Shown here piece after piece: positions 1 to 8,764 of a DNA stretch of 16,677 nt (position 1 is the first letter of the stretch; each line of letters starts with the position of its first letter). Origin of the DNA: Candidatus Cryptobacteroides faecihippi (GTDB taxonomy: Bacteria > Bacteroidota > Bacteroidia > Bacteroidales > UBA932); assembly GCA_018066065.1 (NCBI GenBank), contig JAGHSC010000067.1:1-16677 (forward strand), given 5' to 3'. The notes under the pieces are model-generated. The model was given only the letters and a program-made list of their open reading frames with translations. It searched no databases and was not told where the DNA came from. The position numbers were made by a program, and so were the translations under genes.

Positions 1-317
1 CGGCGGACGGCATTGCCCTTCGATTCCGCCTTTCCCTCGTGCGTCGGACGGAAAGATGGGTCCATTCTGCTTGTGGGGACCTCCGAGCGGGGGTTTGTCC
101 AGAACATGCCCCATCATCCGCCCGCGCCAGCCTCGGCGGACGGCATTGCCCTTCGATTCCGCTTTTCCCGCGTGCGCCGGACGGAAAGATGGGTCCATTC
201 TGCTTGTGAGGCCCTCCGAGCGGGGTTTTGTCCAGGAAATGCCCCATCATCCGCTCGCGCTCGCCTCGGCGGACGGCTTAGCCCTCCGATTCCGCTTTTC
301 CCGCGTGCGCCGGACGG
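1..317. repeat. 133-bp tandem repeat, about 2.4 copies, cut by left edge
   Basis: Copies begin at 1, 134 and 267, each with CGGCGGACGG, so the period is exactly 133 bp twice in succession. Copies 1 and 2 differ at roughly one base in ten; the third copy breaks off near 317, just before the 3' end of ispE. Within copy 2, CGAGCGG and CCGCTCG form an inverted repeat about 34 bp apart; copy 1 has a mismatch there, so the structure is imperfect. Open frames cross the repeats on the plus strand, but their translations only repeat the same GC-rich peptide and look non-coding. No similarity to the 73-bp arrays at 11947-14119 is obvious. This accounts for the first 340 bases, which hold no recognisable gene. 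Confidence 0.85.
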
Positions 318-323
318 ACCCTT

Positions 324-338
324 CGCTCGCGGGGAGCG
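324..338 (-). terminator. possible hairpin just after the ispE stop
   Basis: CGCTC (324-328) and GAGCG (334-338) can pair around a 5-nt loop, 2 nt beyond the ispE stop codon on the minus strand. No T-run follows, so it would be an atypical terminator or only an mRNA 3'-end hairpin. Confidence 0.3.
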
Positions 339-340
339 CC

Positions 341-1186
341 TTACAGCTGGTACAGGCCGAAGAGGGCGGAACCGGAGCCGGACATGGCGGCATAGACTGC
401 GCCACTGTCGTAGAGACTCTGCTTGATGGCAGCTAGCTCCTTGTGCTCTGGGAAGACGGATGCCTCGAAATCATTGACCAGCAGCTCCTTCCACTCGGAG
501 GACGGCCTGGCCAGAACCTCACGGATCCTGATGGACGGCTCTTTCGGAGTGACGCCCCTGTAGGCCTCCGCAGTCGACACAGCGATCCCCTCGGGAACCA
601 GCACCTGCAGCTGCAGTCCAAGAGCCTCAAGGTCGAAATCCACAGGCTCCAGAATCTCACCCCTGCCCGAACCAAGCATCGGACGATTGAATATGAAGAA
701 TGCGCAGTCGCTCCCCAGCTTCGAAGCGTAGAGAGCAAGGGCCTCATCGGATAGCCCGAGCCCACAAAGCTCGTTCAGCGCACGCAAGGTGAAAGCCGCA
801 TCGGCACTTCCGCCACCGAGACCGGCACCCACCGGAGCCTTCTTCTCGAGGAAGATCTTCACCGCCGGCAAGTCGAAATCCTTCGCCAGCAACGCATAAG
901 CCTTGGCGCACAGATCCTTCAGCGGCTCCCAGTCCACACCCTCCTCACGGGCAATCGTGATCATCAGCTTCCCATCCTCGCTGATCCCCTGAGCCACCTG
1001 GTCGTCAGAGTATCTTGCAAACAAGGCAGCCGACGTGCGGCTGTAGTCATCACCCGTGATCACTTCGAGCGAGTCCCCATATTCAAAGCAGGGGAGGAAG
1101 AGAGTCTCCAGATCGTGGAAACCATCCTCGCGCTTGCGCAGGACATTGAGTCCCAGATTGATCTTTACGTTGGTCTTCAGGATCAT
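341..1186 (-). CDS. ispE: 4-diphosphocytidyl-2-C-methyl-D-erythritol kinase
   Basis: IspE phosphorylates 4-diphosphocytidyl-2-C-methylerythritol with ATP in the non-mevalonate (MEP) isoprenoid pathway, in the cytoplasm. The 281-residue protein has the GHMP-kinase glycine-rich ATP loop PVGAGLGGGSADA at residues 118-130. It also has the early Lys of KINLGL (K8) and the Asp of LGSDCAFF (D160), matching the catalytic Lys/Asp pair of the family. The C-terminal AMSGSGSALFGLY is the usual GHMP motif 3. Length is normal for IspE. The start at 1186 is chosen because its ATG overlaps the sufD stop as ATGA (1183-1186) and the protein then begins directly with the family N-terminus; an upstream in-frame ATG at 1234 would add 16 unrelated residues. 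It is the last gene of the long minus-strand operon. IspG and IspH of the same pathway are Fe-S enzymes, a plausible but unproven link to the adjacent suf genes. Confidence 0.95.
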   Translation of the reverse strand: MILKTNVKINLGLNVLRKREDGFHDLETLFLPCFEYGDSLEVITGDDYSRTSAALFARYSDDQVAQGISEDGKLMITIAREEGVDWEPLKDLCAKAYALLAKDFDLPAVKIFLEKKAPVGAGLGGGSADAAFTLRALNELCGLGLSDEALALYASKLGSDCAFFIFNRPMLGSGRGEILEPVDFDLEALGLQLQVLVPEGIAVSTAEAYRGVTPKEPSIRIREVLARPSSEWKELLVNDFEASVFPEHKELAAIKQSLYDSGAVYAAMSGSGSALFGLYQL

Positions 1187-1914
1187 ATCGCTCTGATTGC
1201 TTCTTCGACAGCCTGGGCAACAGCCTCGCGGCAAGGTTTGCCCTCCGCATCGGTTTCCGGGAGGGACGCAATGACAGGCGCCACGAACGAAATCATCTGC
1301 AGCACCTTGGCCTCCGCCTCAGGAATGCCCCTGGAACGCATGTAGTACTGCTCCTCCTCGTTCAGCTTGCCGATGGTCGCACCATGCGAACACTTCACAT
1401 CATCGGCGTAGATCTCAAGGCGAGGCTTCGTCTCGACCTTCGCCTCATCGCCCAGGAGAATGTTGTGATTGGTCTGGAAGGCCTCGGTCTGCTGAGCATC
1501 CGGAGCCACGACGATCCTTCCGAAGAATCCGCAGCGGGCGTTTCCGGCGGCAACCCCGTTGAAAAGCTGCGTTGACTTGCACTTTCCGACCCGGTGGTTC
1601 ATCGTGATGTCGAAGTCGACCTTGTCATCCCCGCTGCTCAGGAAGATGCCCGAGAGATTGGCCTGAGCGCCCTCGCCGAGCAAGTCGACCGTCAGCGGCA
1701 CCCTTGCCGAGACACCCGGCAGGACAATCACCGTCAGGTCAAGGATGGAACCAGCCTCGACGGTGTAGCACTGAGGCGGAACCACATCCTGGCCACCTCT
1801 GAGGATGAAGATCTCCCTGGCGCTTCTTCCGCCCTCGACCCTCACGCCCCCGGAGAGGGGAGCGGCGACATAATTTCCGTGGTCTATGTTCTTTCTGTCC
1901 ATTGGAATATCCAT
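1183..1914 (-). CDS. sufD: SufD-like Fe-S cluster assembly protein, short form
   Basis: SufD forms the SufBC2D scaffold on which Fe-S clusters are built. The 243 residues match the beta-helix core and C-terminal helical part of the SufB/SufD family. The signature KCSHGATIGKLNEEEQYYMR begins at residue 174 and includes the Cys and His conserved in SufD. The C-terminus carries the usual helices (EAKVLQMISFVAPVI). The protein is much shorter than typical SufD (E. coli 423 residues): the N-terminal helical domain and part of the helix are missing, and nothing immediately upstream supplies them because an intact phosphoesterase gene lies there. The start at 1914 is preferred because it overlaps the upstream stop as TAATG, which suggests coupling; ATG at 1902 is an alternative. 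It overlaps ispE by 4 nt. SufB is the other family member, but a full sufB is present at 4169-5623. Confidence 0.88.
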   Translation of the reverse strand: MDIPMDRKNIDHGNYVAAPLSGGVRVEGGRSAREIFILRGGQDVVPPQCYTVEAGSILDLTVIVLPGVSARVPLTVDLLGEGAQANLSGIFLSSGDDKVDFDITMNHRVGKCKSTQLFNGVAAGNARCGFFGRIVVAPDAQQTEAFQTNHNILLGDEAKVETKPRLEIYADDVKCSHGATIGKLNEEEQYYMRSRGIPEAEAKVLQMISFVAPVIASLPETDAEGKPCREAVAQAVEEAIRAI

Positions 1915-2756
1915 TACTCGACGTTCTGAACAGGAATGATGTTCCAGCAAGCTGCGGAAGGAGTCACCTCCACCACGTTGAGACAGTGCGTGTTAGGCTC
2001 GCCCTTCGCATTGAGCTCGCCAAGCGCGATGCCGCATGCGCCACAGTTGACGAGGCTCACGCCATCCACCTCGATCTCGGCCGACCTGTGGCAATGTCCT
2101 GAGAAGACAGCCTCGACGCCATGCTCGGCGAAGAACTTGAGGTACTTCGAGCGGTAAGGCTCCGGGAAGTTCGAGTAGCTGTCAGCCTCATCGACGCCCG
2201 TCGACACGACAGGACAATGCTGGAAAAGGAATATGTGGTCGGCCATCTTGCCGTACTCCTCGATCTGAGCTCCGATCCATTCAAACTGCTCCTCTTCCTG
2301 CTCCGTGAGTCCTTCCTTGACAAGGTTGGAATCGAAACCGATGAACAGGGAGCCCTTGTGCATGAAGCAGAACTTGTTCTCGCCGTAGTGCTCGGCGTAG
2401 AACTCACGGCTTCCCGGCCACTCTGTCGTCCTGTAATCATGGTTTCCAGGAGTGAAGTAGACCGGAATCGATTCCGGAATCATGGCCATGAGCGAGTCGA
2501 AGGCAGCAATCTGCCAGTCGTCGGAGAACATGTGATGAGTCATGTCTCCGGTGCAGATGACGAAGTCCGGAGAAATCTCGATGATCTTGTCGATTGTCTG
2601 GGAGAACCATCCGATGGTTGCCCTCTCATCGCCTGGGTTGAATCCGATCTGAGGGTCGGAGATCTGGACGAAGCAGAAAGGCTGAGACTTTGACGCACAA
2701 GCGGTTGCAAGAATCACTGCAACGGCGCAGAGTAGAAATGACTTGATGCTTTTCAT
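1914..2756 (-). CDS. lipoprotein calcineurin-like metallophosphoesterase
   Basis: This is a predicted envelope-anchored dinuclear-metal phosphoesterase of unknown substrate. A lipoprotein signal ends at LATAC (Cys20). The metallophosphoesterase motifs follow in order: SDPQIG (D34, with Q36 in place of the usual His), GDMTHH (70-75), GNHD (104-107), QHCPV (H180) and GHCHR (220-224). The overall pattern is closest to the CPPED1-like class of calcineurin phosphoesterases. The 280-residue start at 2756 is chosen over upstream ATGs because it opens directly with a signal peptide, is preceded by AGGAAAG at good spacing, and does not overlap sufC. It lies between sufC and sufD, 16 nt after sufC and overlapping sufD by 1 nt. 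Nothing about the family explains a role in Fe-S assembly, so its place in the operon is unexplained. Confidence 0.88.
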   Translation of the reverse strand: MKSIKSFLLCAVAVILATACASKSQPFCFVQISDPQIGFNPGDERATIGWFSQTIDKIIEISPDFVICTGDMTHHMFSDDWQIAAFDSLMAMIPESIPVYFTPGNHDYRTTEWPGSREFYAEHYGENKFCFMHKGSLFIGFDSNLVKEGLTEQEEEQFEWIGAQIEEYGKMADHIFLFQHCPVVSTGVDEADSYSNFPEPYRSKYLKFFAEHGVEAVFSGHCHRSAEIEVDGVSLVNCGACGIALGELNAKGEPNTHCLNVVEVTPSAACWNIIPVQNVE

Positions 2757-2759
2757 TGT

Positions 2760-2766
2760 CTTTCCT
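2760..2766 (-). promoter_or_regulatory. ribosome binding site of the lipoprotein phosphoesterase
   Basis: The minus strand reads AGGAAAG, with its AGGA core six bases before the ATG at 2756. It supports that start over the upstream ATG at 2804, which lies inside sufC. Good Shine-Dalgarno sites are otherwise scarce in this window. Confidence 0.6.
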
Positions 2767-2772
2767 GTTGAA

Positions 2773-3531
<759 letters not shown>

Positions 3532-3532
3532 A

Positions 3533-4165
3533 TCAAGCTTTTTTTCTGTAAAGTTTCATCCAGCCCACGAGGGCTGCCATGCCGTTGATGAGGTAGAGAG
3601 CGCAGACAAGCGGCATGAACACATGTCCGACGCTGATGTGCAGGATGAGCTGGGTGATGTTGACCATCAGCCAGGCAATCCAGCAGTCCCACTTCTTCTG
3701 TGCGCTCAGGAACTGAGCCACCAGGATCAGGACCGTGACGCAGGAGTCAAGGTAAGGGTGAGGGTCTCCCGGGAAGAGCGAGTCGAGAGTCCATCCCCAG
3801 ATGCCTGCGATGACGAAGACCATCGCGATGGCGAAGACCCTCTCCGGGGTCGTGAGCATCGAGACCTTGAGCGCGGACGCATCCTCGCTGCTTTCTTCCT
3901 CCTTCTTCGGATGAGTCCAGCGGTAGTGACCAAGGATGTTGATTCCCAGTGAGATAGGCTGCAGGAGAAGGCTTGCGTACAGGCTCTTGTTCCAGAACAT
4001 CAGGAACAGCGCCGCCGTGTACAGGTAGCCGACCCAGAAATTGTACTTGCTATTGCGTCCGGCAAGGAACACGCAGATGAGGCCAAGCACGGAAGTGACG
4101 AGGTCGATCAGGAGCACCGGGCGGTCTCCAGCGAATGTGAAAAGTGTGTAGTTTATCCAGTCCAT
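3533..4165 (-). CDS. pnuC: PnuC-family vitamin-precursor transporter
   Basis: PnuC proteins move nicotinamide riboside across the inner membrane by facilitated diffusion; related members carry thiamine or riboflavin. The 210-residue protein is strongly hydrophobic with about seven membrane segments (roughly 15-35, 42-58, 62-80, 108-125, 138-153, 160-178, 182-202). A charged loop at 86-100 separates the third and fourth. The family signature is seen as WDCWIAWLMVN (159-169), together with QPISLGINILGHYRW (69-83). It sits between sufB (3 nt gap) and sufC (1 nt gap), so it is translated with the suf genes. Substrate cannot be fixed from sequence: no NAD-salvage kinase, thiamine kinase or riboswitch is adjacent, so nicotinamide riboside is only the default family guess. 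Confidence 0.88.
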   Translation of the reverse strand: MDWINYTLFTFAGDRPVLLIDLVTSVLGLICVFLAGRNSKYNFWVGYLYTAALFLMFWNKSLYASLLLQPISLGINILGHYRWTHPKKEEESSEDASALKVSMLTTPERVFAIAMVFVIAGIWGWTLDSLFPGDPHPYLDSCVTVLILVAQFLSAQKKWDCWIAWLMVNITQLILHISVGHVFMPLVCALYLINGMAALVGWMKLYRKKA

Positions 4166-4168
4166 GGG

Positions 4169-5623
4169 CTATCCGATCGATCCTTCAAGTGAAACCTGTA
4201 GAAGCTTGGTGGCCTCGACCGCGAACTCCATCGGCAGCCTGGCGAGTACTTCGTGGGCGTAGCCGTTGACGATCAGTCCGACTGCATCCTCCGGGCTGAG
4301 GCCTCTCTGGTTGCAGTAGAACAGCTGTTCTTCACTGATCTTTGAAGTCGTTGCCTCGTGCTCGACGGTGGCCGTCGGGTTGAGGCTCTGGATCTCAGGG
4401 AACGTGTGGGCTCCGCAGAGCGAACCGATCAGGAGGCTGTCGCACTGGGAGTAGTTCCTGGCTCCCTCGGCACCAGGGTTCATCCTGACAAGGCCGCGGT
4501 AGCTGTTCTGGCTGTGACCTGCCGAGATACCCTTGCTGACGATGCGGCTCTTGGTGCCGCGCCCGATGTGGATCATCTTCGTGCCGGTGTCAGCCTGCTG
4601 GTAGTTGTTGGTGACAGCGACAGAGTAGAACTCTGAGGATGAATAGTCTCCCTTGAGAATGGTGGAAGGATATTTCCATGTGATCGCTGACCCTGTCTCG
4701 ACCTGTGTCCAGCTGAGATGCGCCCCGCTGCCCTTGCATATTCCTCTCTTGGTGACGAGGTTGAGGATGCCTCCCTTGCCCTCGGCGTCTCCAGGGTACC
4801 AGTTCTGCACTGTTGAATATTTCACATCGGCATCCTTTTCCACAATGATCTCGACCACTGCGGCATGCAGCTGGTTCTCATCGCGCATCGGAGCTGTGCA
4901 GCCTTCCATGTAGCTGAGGGTGCTTCCTTCGTCTGCGACGATCAGGGTCCTCTCGAACTGGCCTGTGCCTGCAGCGTTGATACGGAAGTAGCTGGAGAGC
5001 TCCATCGGGCACTTCACCCCCTTCGGGATGTAGCAGAAGCTGCCGTCGGAGAAAACTGCGCTGTTGAGTGCTGCGAAGTAGTTGTCGCCGACCGGGACAA
5101 CCGATGCTAAGTACTTGCGTACCAGGTCGGAATGCTCCCTGACTGCCTCCGAGAAGCTGCAGAAGATGATTCCCTTCTCAGCCAGCGAGGCACGGAAGGT
5201 CGTTGCGACCGACACTGAATCGAACACGGCGTCCACGGCGACTCCACCGCCTCCGGCGAGTGCCTGGCGCTCCCTGACAGGGATGCCGAGCTTCTCGAAT
5301 GTCTCTTCCAGCTTCGGGTCGATCTCCTTCGGCTTGTCGGAGTTCTTCTTCGGAGCTGCGTAGTAGATGATGTCCTGGTAGTCGATCTCAGGCAGGTCGA
5401 GATGGGCCCAGTGAGGCTGCTCCATCTTCTCCCAGCGCCTGAAAGCGTCCAGGCGGAACTCCAGCAGCCATTCAGGTTCTTCCTTGAGACGTGAGATCGT
5501 GCGGATGATGTCTTCGTTCAGCCCCTTCGGGATGAAGTCCTGAGTCACATCCGTCACGAAACCCTCCTTGTACTCCTGCTGGGTTATCCCTTGGATTATC
5601 TTGTCTTCTTCTCTTGCGTCCAT
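4169..5623 (-). CDS. sufB: Fe-S cluster scaffold protein SufB
   Basis: SufB is the main scaffold subunit of the SufBC2D complex, accepting sulfur and assembling the nascent cluster. The 484-residue protein is full length and carries the family landmarks: GTKMIHIGRGTKSRIVSKG (347-365), SAGHSQNSYRG (367-377), CDSLLIGSLCGAHTFP (394-409) and EHEATTSKISEEQLFYC (421-437). The conserved Cys of CDSLL and the Glu/His of EHEATTS match residues needed for cluster formation in E. coli SufB. The start at 5623 leaves a 10-nt gap after aroC; the ATG at 5659 would overlap aroC and adds residues not seen in the family. It is followed after 3 nt by pnuC rather than sufC. No sufS, sufE or sufU gene occurs in the window. 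Confidence 0.97.
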   Translation of the reverse strand: MDAREEDKIIQGITQQEYKEGFVTDVTQDFIPKGLNEDIIRTISRLKEEPEWLLEFRLDAFRRWEKMEQPHWAHLDLPEIDYQDIIYYAAPKKNSDKPKEIDPKLEETFEKLGIPVRERQALAGGGGVAVDAVFDSVSVATTFRASLAEKGIIFCSFSEAVREHSDLVRKYLASVVPVGDNYFAALNSAVFSDGSFCYIPKGVKCPMELSSYFRINAAGTGQFERTLIVADEGSTLSYMEGCTAPMRDENQLHAAVVEIIVEKDADVKYSTVQNWYPGDAEGKGGILNLVTKRGICKGSGAHLSWTQVETGSAITWKYPSTILKGDYSSSEFYSVAVTNNYQQADTGTKMIHIGRGTKSRIVSKGISAGHSQNSYRGLVRMNPGAEGARNYSQCDSLLIGSLCGAHTFPEIQSLNPTATVEHEATTSKISEEQLFYCNQRGLSPEDAVGLIVNGYAHEVLARLPMEFAVEATKLLQVSLEGSIG

Positions 5624-5633
5624 CAAATGTCTC

Positions 5634-6614
5634 TTATTTGCGTGCTGCCAGGTCGGCAAGCACGATTGCAGCCATCGCCTCCACGATGACAGGTGTCCTC
5701 AGGGCGAAGCACACATCGTGCCTTCCAGGGACGTTGAGTGAGACCATCTCTCCGGTCTTCACGTTGAGAGTCTTCTGCTCCCTGCAGATGCTGGCGGTAG
5801 GCTTGAAGGCCACCCTGAACTTGATCTGGGCGCCATTCGTGATTCCTCCGTTGATGCCGCCGGCGCCGTTCTTCACGGTCCTGACGGCTCCATCCTCAAG
5901 AACCAGTGGGTCGTTGTGCTCGGAACCCTTCATGCGGGCAGCGGCAAATCCGTCACCGAACTCGACTCCGCGCACTCCCGGGATCGAGAACATCGCATGT
6001 GAGAGCAATGCCTCTGCCGAATCGAAGAAAGGCTCTCCGAGTCCTGCCGGAACTCCGCTCACGGTACATTCCACGATGCCTCCGATCGAGTCACCTTCCT
6101 TGGACGTCCTGTCGAGAAGCTCGCTCCACCTGGCCTTGTCGGTCTCGCCTCCGATCTCGATGAGTTCGGCGCTGAAGTCCATCCCCGACATCTTCTTGGC
6201 GATGACACCTGCAGCCACGACCGGGAGGGTGATCCTTCCGGAGAAATGTCCGCCGCCGCGTGGGTCATTGAATCCGTCCCACTTCACACCGGCCACATAG
6301 TCGGCATGTCCAGGACGAGGAACTGCCTTCAGGGCTTCGTAGTCTGATGACCTTGTGTTCCCGTTCCTGAATATGATCGCGATCGGGCTGCCTGTGGTGT
6401 GTCCCTCGAACACTCCGCTGAGGAATTCAGGCTCGTCTGCCTCCACTCTCGGAGTGGTTCCCTTCGCACCGCTCTTCCTGCGGAGGATGTCTGCCATGAG
6501 GTCTTCCGTGCAGAGGCTGATTCCAGCTCTGACACCATCCACGACGATTCCGATGCCCGTCCCGTGGGACTCACCGAAAATGCTGACCTTGAAATTATTT
6601 CCGAAACTATTCAT
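5634..6614 (-). CDS. aroC: chorismate synthase
   Basis: AroC converts 5-enolpyruvylshikimate-3-phosphate to chorismate using reduced FMN, the last step of the shikimate pathway. The 326-residue protein shows the family signatures FGESHGTGIG (13-22), RPGHADY (100-106), GGHFSGRITLPVVAAGV starting near residue 121, and RHDVCFALRTP near the C-terminus. It is slightly shorter than many homologues (about 350-360), but all motifs are present and both ends look natural. It lies 15 nt after the aroD-aroA fusion, whose product is its substrate, and 10 nt before sufB. Confidence 0.97.
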   Translation of the reverse strand: MNSFGNNFKVSIFGESHGTGIGIVVDGVRAGISLCTEDLMADILRRKSGAKGTTPRVEADEPEFLSGVFEGHTTGSPIAIIFRNGNTRSSDYEALKAVPRPGHADYVAGVKWDGFNDPRGGGHFSGRITLPVVAAGVIAKKMSGMDFSAELIEIGGETDKARWSELLDRTSKEGDSIGGIVECTVSGVPAGLGEPFFDSAEALLSHAMFSIPGVRGVEFGDGFAAARMKGSEHNDPLVLEDGAVRTVKNGAGGINGGITNGAQIKFRVAFKPTASICREQKTLNVKTGEMVSLNVPGRHDVCFALRTPVIVEAMAAIVLADLAARK

Positions 6615-6629
6615 TTCTGATTGTTGTTT

Positions 6630-8666
6630 TTATCTTACCACCTGTTCCCATTTCTCGAAGAAGTCCGGGAAGGACTTTGCAACGCACTCCCTGTCGTCGA
6701 TGATGACCGGGGAATCTGCACCATAGGCTGCCACGGTCAGAGCCATCGCCATTCGATGGTCATGCGAAGATGTGTACTTGCCGCCCTTGAGGAGCCTTCC
6801 GTTCAGGATGCGGCTCTCCAGGGACTCGCCCTCGACGCTCATCACGTCATCTTCTGCGCTTGCCTTGACACCCATCTTGCCAAGCATCTCGAGGATCGCC
6901 TTGCCTCTGTCACTCTCCTTGCTGGACAGCCTCTTGAACCCGGCGATGGTACTCGTGCCCGTGCACCAGGCTGCAAGTACAGCCACGATGGGGAAGAGAT
7001 CCGGGCAGTTGTTCAGATCTGTGTCGAAAGCCTTGAGTGGGGCCCTCTGGACCGTGATGAGGCCCTTGTGGCTCTGGCTGCCTTCCTCCTGAACATCGTC
7101 CTCGATCTGCGAGATGCTGGCTCCGGCGTCCATCAGGATGTCCATGATGGAGATGTCTGCCTGGAGAGATGCGGTGTCCATGCCTGCGAGCACGGTCTTG
7201 CCGAAGAGCGCGCCCGCTACCATGAAGTTCGCAGCTGAACTCCAGTCACCTTCTATGTCGAAATCGGCTGCCGAGTACTTCTGGCCGCCCTTGATCTTGA
7301 AAGTCATGCTTGTGCACAGAGCCCAGTCCTGGGTCTCCATGAAGTCCTCACCACCTTCCATCTCGCTTCCGATCCTGATTCCGAACTTGCGGAGTACGTC
7401 GATCGTGATGAACATGTAAGGGATGCTCTTCGGGTCGTGGACATGGACCGTCGAATCCACCGGAAGGAGCGGAAGCGCCATCAGAAGACCTGAGATCAGC
7501 TGGGATCCATCCTTTCCGGACACGTCAGCCTTGCCTGGGAGGAGCGGCCCCTGCACCGAGAGCGGCACCTTGACTATTCCTGCCTGCGCATCCTCTGCAA
7601 GCGGCCTGAGAACTGTCCCGAACTGCGCCATGATGTCCGATGCACCCTTGAGAGGCCTGTTCAGCAGCGTCCCCCTGCCCTCGATCGTGACCGTGCCGTC
7701 AGCAATCGCTGCGACCAGCGGAATCATCAGCCTTGTCAGCAGACCCGACTCGCCCACGAACAGCGAGTCCCTTGAATATGCTGGCTTGCCACCCTTGGCT
7801 ATTCCTTCAATCAGCACATCGGTGCCGTCGACCTTGACCTGCGCTCCGAGGTTGCGGGCCACCTCGATGGCAGCCTCGTTGTCCCCGCATGGAGTGTACC
7901 CTCCAAGTCTTGACTGACCATCCGAAAGGGCAGCTGCGATGATGGCTCTCTGTGCGAAGCTCTTCGAGGCGTTGATGTTCAATGCATTGCTTCCTCCGAG
8001 AGGCTTCCTGTCCTCGAAGATCCTTTCAGCCATGCTTGCGTAACTCCACTGGCCAGGGGCAGCAGCCTCTTCCTCGGTGAGGGCTGCGTAAGTGAACGGA
8101 GAACCGGCTGCGAGACAGTCGATCCTGCTCTGACGGCCGACCTCGCCCATCGCGAAAGCCACGAGCTTGCCCTTCCTGCAGTTGGCGTAGATGGACATGA
8201 CCCTGCGGACGTCGTCCTCGTCCTTTGCCATGGCTGCAATCTTGACGATCTCACCGCCATACTGGCTGCAGCGCTCCACCATCGACATCAGGTCTCCCTC
8301 CGACGGAACGCCGTCGAAGAAATGGCATGAGCGGATCATCGTGGTGCCGTACTCGCTGCAGGCACGCCTTATCCTCTTCCCGACTTCCTTCGGAGCCTCG
8401 ATCTCAAGGTCGACGAATGCCGCTCCGGCCTGTATGGCCGTGAGGAGCCTTGCCTCGGCTTCTTTCCAGGTTCCGTTTCCGTCCCCTGCAACCCTGCTGG
8501 TCGCGATCAGCGGAGTGTCTGAGGATGAGAAAAGGGTCTCGATGGCTTCTTCATCGAGTGGGCATCGGTCGAGACGGATCTCAGCCATACCGATTGCCGG
8601 CTTGCTGTTTTCGAGGATGTCAAGTATCTCCTCGAGGGAGTGGTGCTGTATGGTTGTGCAAATCAT
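6630..8666 (-). CDS. aroDA: fused 3-dehydroquinate dehydratase (type I) / EPSP synthase
   Basis: A single 678-residue frame carries two shikimate enzymes. Residues 1 to about 215 are a type I dehydroquinate dehydratase: EIRLD (29-33), the catalytic His in SCHFFDG (H115), the Schiff-base Lys in VKIAAMA (K142), and the end motif GSPFTYAAL with EEAAAPGQ (188-206). Residues from about 225 are EPSP synthase: NINASKSFAQR (230-240, K235), GESGLLTR (305-312), GSQLISGLLMALPL (387-400), DIEGDWSSAANF (470-481), the catalytic Asp in NCPDLFP (D556), KESDRGK (583-589) and DHRMAMAL (636-643). The first domain makes 3-dehydroshikimate (step 3); the second adds enolpyruvate to shikimate-3-phosphate (step 6), so the two do not act consecutively. 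No stop or frameshift separates them. It starts the long minus-strand operon and is followed by aroC. The symbol aroDA describes the fusion and is not an established name. Confidence 0.93.
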   Translation of the reverse strand: MICTTIQHHSLEEILDILENSKPAIGMAEIRLDRCPLDEEAIETLFSSSDTPLIATSRVAGDGNGTWKEAEARLLTAIQAGAAFVDLEIEAPKEVGKRIRRACSEYGTTMIRSCHFFDGVPSEGDLMSMVERCSQYGGEIVKIAAMAKDEDDVRRVMSIYANCRKGKLVAFAMGEVGRQSRIDCLAAGSPFTYAALTEEEAAAPGQWSYASMAERIFEDRKPLGGSNALNINASKSFAQRAIIAAALSDGQSRLGGYTPCGDNEAAIEVARNLGAQVKVDGTDVLIEGIAKGGKPAYSRDSLFVGESGLLTRLMIPLVAAIADGTVTIEGRGTLLNRPLKGASDIMAQFGTVLRPLAEDAQAGIVKVPLSVQGPLLPGKADVSGKDGSQLISGLLMALPLLPVDSTVHVHDPKSIPYMFITIDVLRKFGIRIGSEMEGGEDFMETQDWALCTSMTFKIKGGQKYSAADFDIEGDWSSAANFMVAGALFGKTVLAGMDTASLQADISIMDILMDAGASISQIEDDVQEEGSQSHKGLITVQRAPLKAFDTDLNNCPDLFPIVAVLAAWCTGTSTIAGFKRLSSKESDRGKAILEMLGKMGVKASAEDDVMSVEGESLESRILNGRLLKGGKYTSSHDHRMAMALTVAAYGADSPVIIDDRECVAKSFPDFFEKWEQVVR

Positions 8667-8672
8667 AATCTA

Positions 8673-8680
8673 CAAAAATA
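8673..8680 (-). promoter_or_regulatory. Bacteroidetes -7 box upstream of aroDA
   Basis: The minus strand reads TATTTTTG, a match to TAnnTTTG, only 6 nt before the aroDA ATG. No clear TTTG -33 element lies at the expected distance. If used, transcription would begin at or next to the start codon, giving a leaderless or nearly leaderless mRNA for the whole aroDA-ispE operon. Confidence 0.45.
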
Positions 8681-8736
8681 GTAATTTCCCCATTTATAAT
8701 GGTATATCCAAGGGTGCGCAAGAGCAGAACTTTGCC

Positions 8737-8744
8737 TATATTTG
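8737..8744 (+). promoter_or_regulatory. Bacteroidetes -7 box upstream of the secreted phosphoesterase
   Basis: TATATTTG matches TAnnTTTG and lies 20 nt before the ATG at 8765, within the 98-bp AT-rich gap between two divergent genes. No convincing -33 TTTG is seen upstream. Confidence 0.45.
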
Positions 8745-8764
8745 AGGCAGTAAAACAATTTGAT

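Noticed and set aside
13..436. Two overlapping plus-strand frames at the left edge
   Set aside because: They read the 133-bp repeat in different frames and then run antisense into ispE; no start context or domain.
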